Made by a program: the position numbers and the translations under genes | NCBI RefSeq assembly: GCF_028372415.1 | Contig: NC_092878.1 | Location: 31,215,903 to 31,279,902 of the forward strand | Length of the DNA stretch: 64,000 nucleotides | Source of the DNA: Notamacropus eugenii | Lineage: Eukaryota > Chordata > Mammalia > Diprotodontia > Macropodidae | Reading direction: 5' to 3' | The notes under the pieces: model-generated | The model's database searches: none | The model's input: only the letters and a program-made list of their open reading frames with translations | Told to the model about the DNA's origin: nothing | Shown here: positions 52,001 through 56,964 of the stretch, one piece after another | Position numbering within the stretch: the first letter of the stretch is position 1 | Layout of the letters: every line of letters starts with the position of its first letter

Positions 52001-52296
52001 ATTAGCGGCTCCCAGGCCAAGCCCCGCCCCCCGCTCCTCCACCGCAGGCCCCGCAGTCCGTCCACGCTCCCTACTCCCAGGGTCCCGCCCCTCTGACCGC
52101 CTTACCCCGCCCCCCCCAGGTCCCGCCCCGGCCCTAAACACTGGCACTCTTAACTCCGCCCCTTGCTTTCCCCGTCAGGTGGAGTTCCAATTAGCGCTCC
52201 CTTCAGGGTGGGCCGTACCTGGAGGCCGCTCCGCTTGTTCCAGGTGAAGATGGCACCCGGGTACCCGCTCAAAGCCAAGAGCAGCTCGTGGATCAT
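24687..52296 (-). CDS. TUBGCP4: TUBGCP4 (gamma-tubulin complex protein 4), complete 18-exon coding region
   Basis: GCP4 is a subunit of the gamma-tubulin ring complex. It binds gamma-tubulin through its C-terminal GRIP2 domain and packs laterally against other GCPs through GRIP1, templating microtubules at centrosomes. Eighteen exons from ATG at 52296 to TGA at 24687 sum to 2001 bases in phase, 666 residues plus stop, against about 667 in human. All internal GT and AG sites are present. The N-terminus [14 protein letters not shown] and the C-terminal GRIP2 core are near identical to human. Two codons inside are TGA: codon 61 (46728-46730) and codon 365 (36629-36631). Other unusual changes include R-to-W in WRLWNHM. 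The gene shares a CpG-rich promoter with ZSCAN29. The lesions may be sequence errors. Confidence 0.96.
25020..25215 (+). mobile_element. MIR-type SINE
   Basis: GGCAGCATGACACAGG start, GCTATTTATGTGACTTTGGG core and GGTTGGAGTAGAAGATCCCT tail, between TUBGCP4 exons 17 and 18. Confidence 0.8.
25249..25388 (-). CDS. TUBGCP4: TUBGCP4 coding exon 17 (617-663)
   Basis: It encodes [40 protein letters not shown] and AGGTLG, the C-terminal GRIP2 helices that hold gamma-tubulin. The last codon is split after AG. Acceptor TGCAG and donor GTAGGC. Confidence 0.96.
25455..26690 (+). mobile_element. L1 5' region (5' UTR and ORF1 start), copy A
   Basis: Shares blocks with the copy at 27548, for example ACTCCAAAACATCTATAAGC followed by a GAAGAAAAATACA block. 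Stops are frequent. An L2-like copy separates it from copy B. Confidence 0.65.
26720..27547 (-). mobile_element. L2-like LINE fragment
   Basis: Minus strand shows the L2 3' tail (26725 on) and C-terminal ORF remnants, including antisense blocks GAGGCCAGTGACACTGGATC and GATAGGGAGCCATTGACATT-like sequence near 27040 and 27150. Confidence 0.75.
27548..29530 (+). mobile_element. L1 5' region with ORF1, copy B
   Basis: Starts TGTTTCTGGGAGGAAGCCAA, runs through a 5' UTR and a decayed ORF1 (fragments [20 protein letters not shown] and the [11 protein letters not shown]-like region near 29110). Coding frames are broken repeatedly. Confidence 0.65.
29537..31480 (-). mobile_element. L1 ORF2 remnant (reverse transcriptase to C-terminus)
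   Basis: Minus strand carries RT sequence [20 protein letters not shown] near 31150 and the C-terminal [20 protein letters not shown] near 29800. The catalytic core is degraded and the 3' UTR is missing. It faces copy B head to tail at 29.53 kb. Confidence 0.8.
31630..31746 (-). CDS. TUBGCP4: TUBGCP4 coding exon 16 (578-616)
   Basis: It encodes [20 protein letters not shown] then [19 protein letters not shown], matching human throughout. Acceptor TATAG and donor GTAAGT. A 6.2 kb intron packed with L1 and L2 follows before exon 17. Confidence 0.96.
31870..32365 (+). mobile_element. L2-like LINE 3' end
   Basis: AAGTCTTTCTTCAAGGCCTA followed by CACTTCTTCCATGAAACCCT is the plus-strand L2 ORF end, then the CACTGTAATCTCCTTGAGAG 3' UTR block. 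Confidence 0.75.
32449..32635. mobile_element. hAT-type MITE, 187 bp
   Basis: Near-palindromic ends CAGGGGTGGGGAACCT and AGGTTCCCCACCCCCA, flanked by the 8-base duplication TCCTAATG (32441) / TCCTAATA (32636). The interior CACATGTGGCC blocks recur inverted. No coding capacity; a non-autonomous hAT. Confidence 0.85.
32959..33093 (-). CDS. TUBGCP4: TUBGCP4 coding exon 15 (533-577)
   Basis: It encodes [40 protein letters not shown] then ILLKP. The [13 protein letters not shown] motif is typical of the GRIP2 core. R-to-Q in SIRLAH is of the G-to-A type. Acceptor TTCAG and donor GTAAGT. Confidence 0.95.
33908..34085 (-). CDS. TUBGCP4: TUBGCP4 coding exon 14 (473-532)
   Basis: It encodes [40 protein letters not shown] and [19 protein letters not shown]. 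The [11 protein letters not shown] helix contacts gamma-tubulin in GCPs. Human has RLRNHM, so R-to-W (CGG to TGG type) changes a conserved position. Acceptor CCCAG and donor GTCTGT. Confidence 0.95.
35035..35215 (-). mobile_element. MIR-type SINE
   Basis: Antisense core GATGAGGACACTAAGGCCTG, then GGCACAGCCAGGATTCACAC. Confidence 0.75.
35420..35558 (-). CDS. TUBGCP4: TUBGCP4 coding exon 13 (427-473)
   Basis: It encodes [20 protein letters not shown] then [20 protein letters not shown] and PAVLE. The first third is a surface loop that is variable among mammals and one residue shorter than in human; the WPLHILFTP strand is a GRIP2 hallmark. Acceptor TTAG lies after a long pyrimidine tract; donor GTAGGT. 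Confidence 0.95.
35815..36000 (+). mobile_element. MIR-type SINE
   Basis: Sense core GATTCCAATCCTGGCTGTGC, then CTCGGGAAGTCGTGTAACCA. Confidence 0.75.
36099..36206 (-). CDS. TUBGCP4: TUBGCP4 coding exon 12 (391-427)
   Basis: It encodes [20 protein letters not shown] then [15 protein letters not shown], identical to human. Acceptor CCAG; donor GTATTA after AAGG. Confidence 0.95.
36553..36658 (-). CDS. TUBGCP4: TUBGCP4 coding exon 11 (356-391) with in-frame TGA at codon 365
   Basis: It encodes [12 protein letters not shown] at 36629-36631, then [20 protein letters not shown] and AVTEH. Human has Arg in LLGRGELF, a motif conserved across GCPs. If the ancestral codon was CGA, a single C-to-T change at a CpG gives the stop. 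Acceptor AAAG and donor GTAAGT are intact. Confidence 0.93.
36725..37195 (-). mobile_element. L2-like LINE 3' fragment
   Basis: Antisense tail AGCTCCTATTATGTATAAGG followed by antisense L2 C-terminal ORF (GAAGCAGAGATGAC-like blocks, GCATTCCAGACATGGG). Confidence 0.75.
37235..37410 (+). mobile_element. tRNA-type / MIR-type SINE
   Basis: GGCAGCGTGGTACAGTGGAT start, GAAGACCTGGGTCCAAGTCC and TGTATGACCCTGGGCAAATC core. Confidence 0.8.
37871..37921 (-). CDS. TUBGCP4: TUBGCP4 coding exon 10 (339-355)
   Basis: A 51-base exon encodes [17 protein letters not shown], identical to human. It starts the GRIP2 half. Acceptor CTCAG and donor GTAATA. Confidence 0.95.
38534..38658 (-). CDS. TUBGCP4: TUBGCP4 coding exon 9 (297-338)
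   Basis: It encodes [20 protein letters not shown] and [20 protein letters not shown] then E. Human has Q where L stands in DFEQVV. The donor is GTTTGC, weak after the GT. Acceptor CACAG. Confidence 0.94.
38980..39145 (-). CDS. TUBGCP4: TUBGCP4 coding exon 8 (242-297)
   Basis: It encodes [40 protein letters not shown] and [15 protein letters not shown]. The [19 protein letters not shown] motif is diagnostic of GCP4-like proteins. Acceptor CCCAG and donor GTAGGA. Confidence 0.96.
39300..39500 (+). mobile_element. MIR-type SINE
   Basis: CATTGCCATTAACTAGTTAC followed by TCTGTAAAATGAGTAGGTTG. Confidence 0.7.
39680..39850 (-). mobile_element. MIR-type SINE
   Basis: Antisense: ATTTTAGAGACAAGGAAAAT, then GGCCCCAGGGAGGTTAAGTC. 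Confidence 0.65.
39992..40193 (-). CDS. TUBGCP4: TUBGCP4 coding exon 7 (174-241)
   Basis: It encodes [38 protein letters not shown], an acidic loop [11 protein letters not shown] and [12 protein letters not shown]. This is the middle of GRIP1, including the conserved [10 protein letters not shown] helix found in all GCPs. The acidic loop is one of the few variable stretches. Acceptor ACTCAG and donor GTGAGG. Confidence 0.96.
40890..41310 (+). mobile_element. L2-like LINE 3' end
   Basis: Plus strand: TTCAGGACTCAGCTCAAATC, CTACTGGAGGCCTTTCCTGG and the tail GCCTGGCAAATAGTAAACAT with TTAATAAAATGCCTGTTGAC. Confidence 0.8.
41644..41723 (-). CDS. TUBGCP4: TUBGCP4 coding exon 6 (148-174)
   Basis: It encodes [20 protein letters not shown] then VRSALEK, with H-to-Y as the only change from human. 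The Lys codon is split AA|G over the next intron. Acceptor CACAG and donor GTAAGT. Confidence 0.95.
41940..42115 (+). mobile_element. L2-like LINE fragment
   Basis: ACTCATGCCTGGAAATCTTT and TTCTGCAAGAAGCCTTCCTG belong to the L2 ORF end. A short CA-rich tract at 41905-41930 precedes it. Confidence 0.65.
42983..43019 (+). repeat. (TG)n microsatellite
   Basis: Eighteen and a half TG units; likely polymorphic. It is in the intron between TUBGCP4 exons 5 and 6. Confidence 0.95.
43762..43818 (-). CDS. TUBGCP4: TUBGCP4 coding exon 5 (129-147)
   Basis: A 57-base exon encodes [19 protein letters not shown], identical to human. Acceptor TTGTAG and donor GTAAGC. Confidence 0.95.
44272..44325 (-). CDS. 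TUBGCP4: TUBGCP4 coding exon 4 (111-128)
   Basis: A 54-base exon encodes [18 protein letters not shown], against [18 protein letters not shown] in human. Three changes in 18 residues (G-A, H-P, F-S) make it the most diverged GCP4 exon here. Acceptor GCAG and donor GTATCT are present. Confidence 0.9.
44761..44883 (-). CDS. TUBGCP4: TUBGCP4 coding exon 3 (70-110)
   Basis: It encodes [20 protein letters not shown] and [20 protein letters not shown] then E. The [11 protein letters not shown] helix belongs to GRIP1. Acceptor CAG and donor GTGAGG are standard. A MIR-type SINE follows within 60 bases upstream of the exon on the genomic plus side. Confidence 0.95.
44930..45160 (+). mobile_element. 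MIR-type SINE
   Basis: AAGTGCTGAACCTGGAGTCA start, GAGTTCAAATGTGGCTTCAA core and AGAGCTGCTGTGAGGACCAA tail. Confidence 0.8.
45285..45655. mobile_element. Two adjacent MIR-type SINEs, antisense then sense
   Basis: 45285-45440 is antisense (AGATGAGGAAGAGGTTCAGA, AAGGTCACAAGAGGTAGAAC). 45445-45650 is sense (GAACTCTAGTGCTGGTTCCA, then TCTGTAAAATGGG). Confidence 0.7.
46190..46560 (+). mobile_element. CR1/L3-like LINE 3' end, split by a hAT MITE
   Basis: GTCAGGAAAAAACTTCCTAA before the MITE and GGAATGGGTTACCTCAGGAA after it are the two halves of the same LINE 3' region. Confidence 0.6.
46247..46437. mobile_element. hAT-type MITE, 191 bp, second copy
   Basis: Ends CAGGGGTGGGGAAC and GTTCCCCGCCCCTG; interior matches the copy at 32449. 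Flanks ACATCTAC and ACTTAGAC agree at five of eight positions, a decayed duplication. Confidence 0.85.
46704..46832 (-). CDS. TUBGCP4: TUBGCP4 coding exon 2 (27-69) with in-frame TGA at codon 61
   Basis: It encodes [20 protein letters not shown], then [13 protein letters not shown] at 46728-46730, then YTGHVQQQ. Human reads EQYTGH, so the stop replaces Gln. R-to-P in DYIRF is a second unusual change. Acceptor (TAG) and donor (GTGGGT) are intact, and the 43 codons fit the frame on both sides. Confidence 0.92.
47395..49375 (-). mobile_element. L2-like LINE copies, about 2 kb
   Basis: Two antisense 3' tails (near 47430 and 47800) suggest two overlapping insertions. The rest is antisense L2 ORF (blocks CACTGTGGTGCTCCCACCCA and CAGACAGCTTTTTCTAGAAG). 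A 183-codon minus-strand frame at 47712-48263 is part of this repeat and is not a gene. Confidence 0.75.
49381..49550 (+). repeat. Interspersed repeat of unassigned family
   Basis: TGTGTCATGGACTCCTTTGG and the A-rich TATGCAAAAATAAAAAGCAT block recur in marsupial genomes as far as I recall. The class is not certain. Confidence 0.45.
49551..50460. other. TUBGCP4 intron 1, nothing clear
   Basis: Purine-rich sequence, partly L2-like. No gene recognised. Confidence 0.4.
50460..51470 (-). mobile_element. L2-like LINE fragment
   Basis: Antisense tail AGTATTTATTAAGTTCTCAT followed by antisense ORF remnants; it reaches almost to the CpG-rich promoter. Confidence 0.7.
52219..52296 (-). CDS. TUBGCP4: TUBGCP4 coding exon 1 (residues 1-26)
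   Basis: It encodes [20 protein letters not shown] then KRSGLQ, identical to human apart from S-to-A. The donor GTAC follows CAG. An in-frame upstream ATG at 52423-52425 would add 43 residues, but that region holds a promoter element and the extension has no human counterpart, so the MIHELL start is preferred. Confidence 0.95.
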
Positions 52297-52392
52297 CCCC
52301 ACGGCGGGCAGCGGGCCGCTGAGGCAGCGTCCGCCGGCGCGAGCTCCCCCGGCCGTCGGGGGAGGAGCGCTGCTCCAGCCGCTGTGCGCAAG

Positions 52393-52411
52393 GCCCGCTG
52401 GGAAGTGTAGT
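52393..52411 (-). promoter_or_regulatory. ZNF143/THAP11-type element 1
   Basis: The minus strand reads ACTACACTTCCCAGCGGGC, close to the consensus ACTACAnnTCCCAGnnnGC bound by ZNF143 and THAP11/HCFC1. It lies about 100 bases upstream of the TUBGCP4 start codon. Confidence 0.75.
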
Positions 52412-52564
52412 TCCGGCCGAATCAACTAGCCGGGAAAGACAATTCCTTCGAGGAAGAGAAAAAGGCACCGGCCAGCGCGAGGGCTTCCTTTTCCCTGCCA
52501 ATGGAATCCCGGAAGCGTTCACGTAGCTTGGTCGGAGCGACCACGTTCGCTTCTAGTCCACCGA

Positions 52565-52583
52565 GCTCTCTGGGAGACGTAGT
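52565..52583 (-). promoter_or_regulatory. ZNF143/THAP11-type element 2
   Basis: The minus strand reads ACTACGTCTCCCAGAGAGC, a second copy of the same consensus in the same orientation, 172 bases from the first and about 60 bases upstream of the probable ZSCAN29 start. Confidence 0.7.
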
Positions 52584-52599
52584 CCAGGCAGCGGCCTTG

Positions 52600-52646
52600 G
52601 CGCACGCGCCCTAAGGTCCTCGGTGTCTCCCGCGCGGACTTCCGGT
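52600..52646 (+). promoter_or_regulatory. NRF1-like and ETS-like sites at the ZSCAN29 start
   Basis: GCGCACGCGCC at 52600-52610 fits the NRF1 palindrome. ACTTCCGGT at 52638-52646 fits an ETS/GABP site. Further ETS cores lie at 52410-52416 and 52508-52517. Such clusters are typical of TATA-less promoters. Confidence 0.6.
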
Positions 52647-52700
52647 TTGGGAGCTGGTCTGGGAGGCTGCAGAGCCGGGCCGGGGCCGGAGCGGGAGCGG
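52640..52700 (+). other. ZSCAN29: Probable non-coding first exon of ZSCAN29
   Basis: A good donor GTGAGG starts at 52701 after a GC-rich stretch downstream of the ETS site. The coding exon at 53613 has plausible acceptors at 53427 (CTCCCAG) and 53366 (CTTCAG). Start and acceptor choice are inferred. Confidence 0.45.
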
Positions 52701-53612
52701 GTGAGGCCCTCCGGGAGGCGGGGACCGGACTCGGTTCGGGGGGAGCGGTGGGAGGGGGCGGGGGTGGAGAGGAGCGGACAGATGGAGGAGGCAGGCCGGG
52801 ACAGGGGTGCCTGGGGCTCCCCTCAGCCCAATCAGTGACCGTCTGGAAAGGACGGGACGACGCCAAGAGTGACCCGGCCGGAGGGAGCCGAGACAAAGAG
52901 ACCGAAGCCCGGGCGCCCTGTCCTTTCCCGAACCCCGATCTCCCTCCCTCCGCCAGGCTCCGGGACACCCCAGGTCCTCTCCGCAGGGTCTTGTCCCCCG
53001 TGTAGAAGCGCTCCCCCGTCGGCTGTCACCCCCAGCTCACGGTGACCCCCAGGGCCCACCCGGCCCTCCCCTGTCGTGCCCGTTACGGGCCGGGACCCCG
53101 AGGTTCCCCAAACTAGAGGAAAACAAAGACCACACGTTCCTGCATCGATTGTTGCCTGGGGAGGTGGTGAAAGTGGAGCGGAGGGGGCGGGGCAGGCGCG
53201 GAGGGCTCTGGGAAGGGCTCGGATCGGGCGGGGGGCGGGCCGTGAGGGCCCCCTGCTGGGTGCTGGGTGCTGGGCCGCTGGCCCCTCCCGCCGCCTGGCA
53301 GCCGTTAGGATCCAGACCCCCCGGTGCTGTGGAGGTGCGGTCAGTACACGCGGTTCTCTGCTTCAGGCCGCAGAGGCAGCTTTGGGGCAGCCCCGCTCCC
53401 GTCCCTAACCCTGGCTTCTGCTCCCAGTCCAGCTGGTTCCTTCAGGCTGGCCCTGGGACGGCCTTGGATGAATGGGCGCCCCCTGGGACCCTCCCATTCC
53501 TCTGTGCCCAGGGAGAAGCTCCTCCCGCAGGTCCCCAAAGACAGAGAGGAGGCCGGGGGAAGCCCCGGCTGCCACACCTCCGTCTGATGTCAGACTGCCT
53601 CCTCTGTGAACG

Positions 53613-53927
53613 ATGGCCAAGTCCGCTCTGAGAGGCGATGTGGGGAACTCGGAGACCTTCCGACAGCGGTTCCGGAGATTCCACTACCAGGAGGTGGCTG
53701 GGCCCCGGGAAGCTTTCAGCCAGCTCTGGGAGCTGTGCTGTAGGTGGTTACGGCCAGAGGTTCGGACCAAGGAGCAAATCCTGGAGACCCTGGTGCTGGA
53801 GCAATTCCTGACCGTCCTGCCTGGGGAGAGTCAGCCCTGGGTACAGGAGCATCGTCCAGAGAGCGGAGAGGAAGCCGTGACCCTGGTAGAAGATTTGGAG
53901 AGAGAACCCAAGAGGCCGGAGTGCCCG
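53613..53927 (+). CDS. ZSCAN29: ZSCAN29 coding exon 1, SCAN domain
   Basis: The 105 codons end at CCG before donor GTGAGG. Conserved SCAN features visible are the [20 protein letters not shown] helices and [13 protein letters not shown]. The only notable differences from human lie in the first ten residues and in the [13 protein letters not shown] loop. Confidence 0.95.
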
Positions 53928-54514
53928 GTGAGGAGCGGGGGATTCCGAAAGCAGGGTGAGGGACCACACGACAGGAGAAGTGGGGGTACAACAGGGCCCT
54001 TTGGCTCTCTGTACGATGGGTATTATTTCTGCCACGGAAACCAGTGGGTGACCGTTTGGCTGATCCTCCATCTACTATGCCAAAATGTTTCAGCAGTTTC
54101 TTGTACCGGGAATAAAAGGAGGGCATTGTTTTGAACTTCTTTACCAAATGTAGCATCTTGATCTCCCCTTTCTCAAGCTCTTTGCTGCCTGGGGAGTGGG
54201 ATGTGTGGTTCTGCCCCTGTGGGATGATCTCCTTTGATTTCAAGTATTTATCCTTGGAAACCCACCCTAATCTAGCTTGTCATTGAGAACTAACGGGTAT
54301 TCTGTCTAGGTCGCTGTCCCTGTGAAAGGGCAGGAAGTTCGAGCAGAGAAGGTGACACCTCTAAGATCACCTCTGCAGTTACCAAGTGTTCAGCAGGAAG
54401 CAGGGGAGTCCCAGCCCAAGGCTGTGGCCAAGAAAGAATGGGCAAGTTGCCCAGAACTAAGGCCCCAGGAACAACTTAACCTAAAAGAGAAGCTCAGACC
54501 TCATCAAAGGACTG
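53613..54514 (+). CDS. ZSCAN29: ZSCAN29, first two coding exons only (SCAN domain)
   Basis: ZSCAN29 is a nuclear zinc-finger protein. In human it has a SCAN dimerisation domain, two Myb/SANT-like segments and C-terminal C2H2 fingers. Exon 1 (53613-53927, 105 codons) starts [20 protein letters not shown] with A at -3 and G at +4, and contains the full SCAN domain ([20 protein letters not shown] to [13 protein letters not shown]). Exon 2 (54310-54514) reads [20 protein letters not shown] on to LRPHQRTG, matching the human linker; both junctions keep phase. The SANT-like and finger exons are not found up to 64 kb, where an SCG5 exon appears instead. The gene is truncated here by the window contents, by rearrangement or by misassembly. 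Confidence 0.92.
54310..54514 (+). CDS. ZSCAN29: ZSCAN29 coding exon 2, linker
   Basis: Acceptor TCTAG ends at 54309 and donor GTAAGA starts at 54515, splitting a Gly codon after one base. The residues [23 protein letters not shown] and [12 protein letters not shown] align with the human linker. It carries no fold of its own. Confidence 0.88.
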
Positions 54515-55429
54515 GTAAGAGTACAGGTTCATTTAGGGAAAAGAGGGAGACACTTTAGGTTAGAGAGCTGACAATGAATGAGTGGGGCACTCTCAGGAGA
54601 CTTTGGGATGTTTTAGAATGAAGTAGCCATTAGGGATCGCCAGAAGTTCACCCTCTGCCTCCTTGAATTACCACACTTAACCTACTCACCTCAGTGATCT
54701 TTTTTTTTTTTTTTTATAAATTACCCTAAATGTTTTCAAAGGCATTTTTTGCAGAATTTAGCAACTTATTTTCTTTTGTTTCATCTATGTAAAAATAGTA
54801 TTAATTCACCTTTATCAATATATAATCCTTTTCTGTTTTTTAGGATTTTTTAGGGTTTTTAGGGTTTTCCCCTCCAAGTTGAATTTTTCCTCAAGGTTTC
54901 CATTTCCCTGAATCTTTATTTTTGCTACTTTTCTCTGGAACCACCAGTTCCAGTGTTCCACATCTAGTTTGTGAAGCCCAAAATGGACCATATTTTTTTG
55001 AGAGTCTGATAAGTACAGGTTTGGCAGAACATCCTAAAGTTCTTATATGTTGTATTCATTCCCTTATATAACTCCCATTGTTGTGCTTAGGTAATAATTT
55101 ATATCACCTGGTAAATTTTCATGCTGCCTCAATTTTTTTTGTTGTTGCCCTTGTGCCAGTTGGTCATTCTTTACCTTTGAATTATATAGCTTGTTTTTCT
55201 TCCTTGTACTCTATTGAACTATATCCTGTTTCTTTTTAATCACCTCTCCAGCTTAAGGCTATTTCAGCATCTCATTCTTTCCCACAGGTTGCTAGCAGAT
55301 GTTTGCTAGCCACAACCAACTTGGTGTCACTTGTAGGCTTAAAATTGGCGTTCCTTAGACATTTAAGGCACGTATGAAAATATGAAGTAGCATTTTGGTT
55401 TATTTGTTGCACTACACAGTTGAAAAATG
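54515..55429. other. Downstream of ZSCAN29 exon 2, nothing recognised
   Basis: AT-rich sequence with a T-run at 54700. No SANT-like or zinc-finger exon is seen. Confidence 0.5.
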
Positions 55430-55830
55430 AATAATTTGACCATCTACTGTGGGTTTTTGTATTGGGTGAGGCACCGTGAAACACAAAGTGTATGTTCACA
55501 GTATTTTGCTCTCAAGGAGCTTGTGTTCCAGTTGAAAATCCAAGGTTATATGAAACAGTAGCAAACAATCTGGTTGTTTGCTACTGTATGGTTAAGAGAA
55601 GGAAGAGGCTAGAAAAGATAGGAAAAGCTTTCTTGGAATAGGTGGGGCTTTAAGGAGAGTTAATACTAGGCAGAAAGGAGAAATGAAGACATTTCAAGTG
55701 AGAGGAACAATAAGAGAGAAGAAACTGAGGCAGGGAAGATCATGCTGTGTTCTTGGAACAGGAAGGAGATTAAATTGCTTTAACTGGAGAAGGAATATTG
55801 GAGTAGTAGAAAAATAGGTTGGATTGGTGT
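55430..55830 (-). mobile_element. L2-like LINE fragment
   Basis: Antisense 3' tail and TTTTGCTCTCAAGGAGCTTG block, then antisense ORF remnants. Confidence 0.6.
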
Positions 55831-55859
55831 GTTTGGGTGAGACTATCTCACTGCTCAGT

Positions 55860-56960
55860 CTGGTGAAGTGGGATGGATCCCAACCATGGGTGACATTGCC
55901 ATTCTGCTGACTAGGGAGGGCGTCTCCGACACATGGCTCTGGGCCCCGGGCTACTGGGTGTTCTTGAGTTCTTTCCCTTTGCTGTGGGCCCTAAGGCGCT
56001 GCAGTCCATATCTGGGAAAGGAACCTGAGGGAGGGGAGCGGGGCTATTGGGACCTGAGTGAGGGAATGAGCTACAAGTACCCTCTGGCAGCCTTCCTGGC
56101 GCTTCTCCCTATGGCCCCTGGCGAACTTCTGCACCCAGCTCCGCTGCTGGCCTGTCCGAAGCTTACACGTTCTCCTCGATTTAAACTGGGGGGACCTCAG
56201 GATCCGGTACCCAAACCGAATCATGGACAGTTCCTTATGCACCCGAAGCAGTGATATCCTTTTCCCCACTATGCTGGCTAAGCTGGGTCCTTCCCGGAGT
56301 TAGGGACGGCTGCTCCGGCTCCATTATGTTTGGGCCCAGCCCTTGGTAGCAGCTGCAGTAACAACCATTTCCCTTATGGTTCCTCAAGGTGACTAAGGTG
56401 GGGCTGCTCTCCACCTGGCCCTCCCTGCTGGCTGTCCTGAGCCTGCCAGGATCCTGGTGGTCAGTCCTCTGCCTGCAGCCATTGGCCTGACCTAACACAC
56501 TGCCCACTGGCAAGCCAGCTGCTGCCGTGCGGGGCTCTTCCTCTGACTGGCATTCCTGGGCAGCATTCTCAACAGATGCTGCCAGGCTTTCAACGAGGTG
56601 CCCCCGGATGTGGGGGCTTACAGTGCCAGGGATTGGGTAGCTATGGGGAGCAGCCAGGCCCGTTTTCTGGCCCCACTTCCTCTGGAGCCGAAGAACCTTC
56701 CTCCCACGCTGGAGGGTTTGGTACAGCCTGTGCCAGATCCTCCGGGTCTCCTGCCTGGCGCGTAAAAGGCAGAACTTTTTAAGGCCCTCAAACCCGGCCC
56801 TCCACTTCTCTGAGAAGGCTGGCAAGTGGCTGCTTTTGCTGAGCAGAGATCTTTGCTGGCCTTTCATTGCTCTGTGGCATCGTGGGACCTGGACGCCTGA
56901 TGCTCTGCCCAGGGCCCTGCTGCGTCACCCAGCCCCCGCCCCAGGGCCCTGCTGGCAAAA
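55860..56960. other. GC-rich block of unknown origin; possible processed pseudogene
   Basis: About 1.1 kb of GC-rich sequence stands in AT-rich surroundings between ZSCAN29 exon 2 and the SCG5 exon. On the minus strand a 210-codon frame is open from 56867 to 56235 (start MKGQQRSLLSKSSHLPAF), followed in another frame by a 92-codon stretch. I do not recognise either protein. No introns, poly(A) tail or target-site duplication were clear. It could be an old retrocopy, a decayed exon or simply a GC-rich tract. Confidence 0.4.
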
Positions 56961-56964
56961 CAAG

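Larger units (their letters stand above)
51880..53320. promoter_or_regulatory. CpG-rich bidirectional promoter, TUBGCP4 / ZSCAN29
   Basis: GC and CpG density rise sharply here against an AT-rich background. The TUBGCP4 ATG lies at 52296 on the minus strand, and the probable first ZSCAN29 exon begins near 52640 on the plus strand, so their start sites are within a few hundred bases. No TATA box stands out. Strong sites listed separately (ZNF143-type, NRF1, ETS) suit a housekeeping bidirectional promoter. Long open frames in this stretch are a by-product of high GC. Confidence 0.85.

Noticed and set aside
52150-53060. Several overlapping long frames on both strands
   Set aside because: They are shadows of exon 1 of TUBGCP4 and of GC-rich promoter DNA, without protein resemblance.
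53149-53631. 160-codon frame upstream of the ZSCAN29 start
   Set aside because: It is GC-rich leader sequence in another frame from the SCAN exon; long frames are expected in a CpG-rich block.
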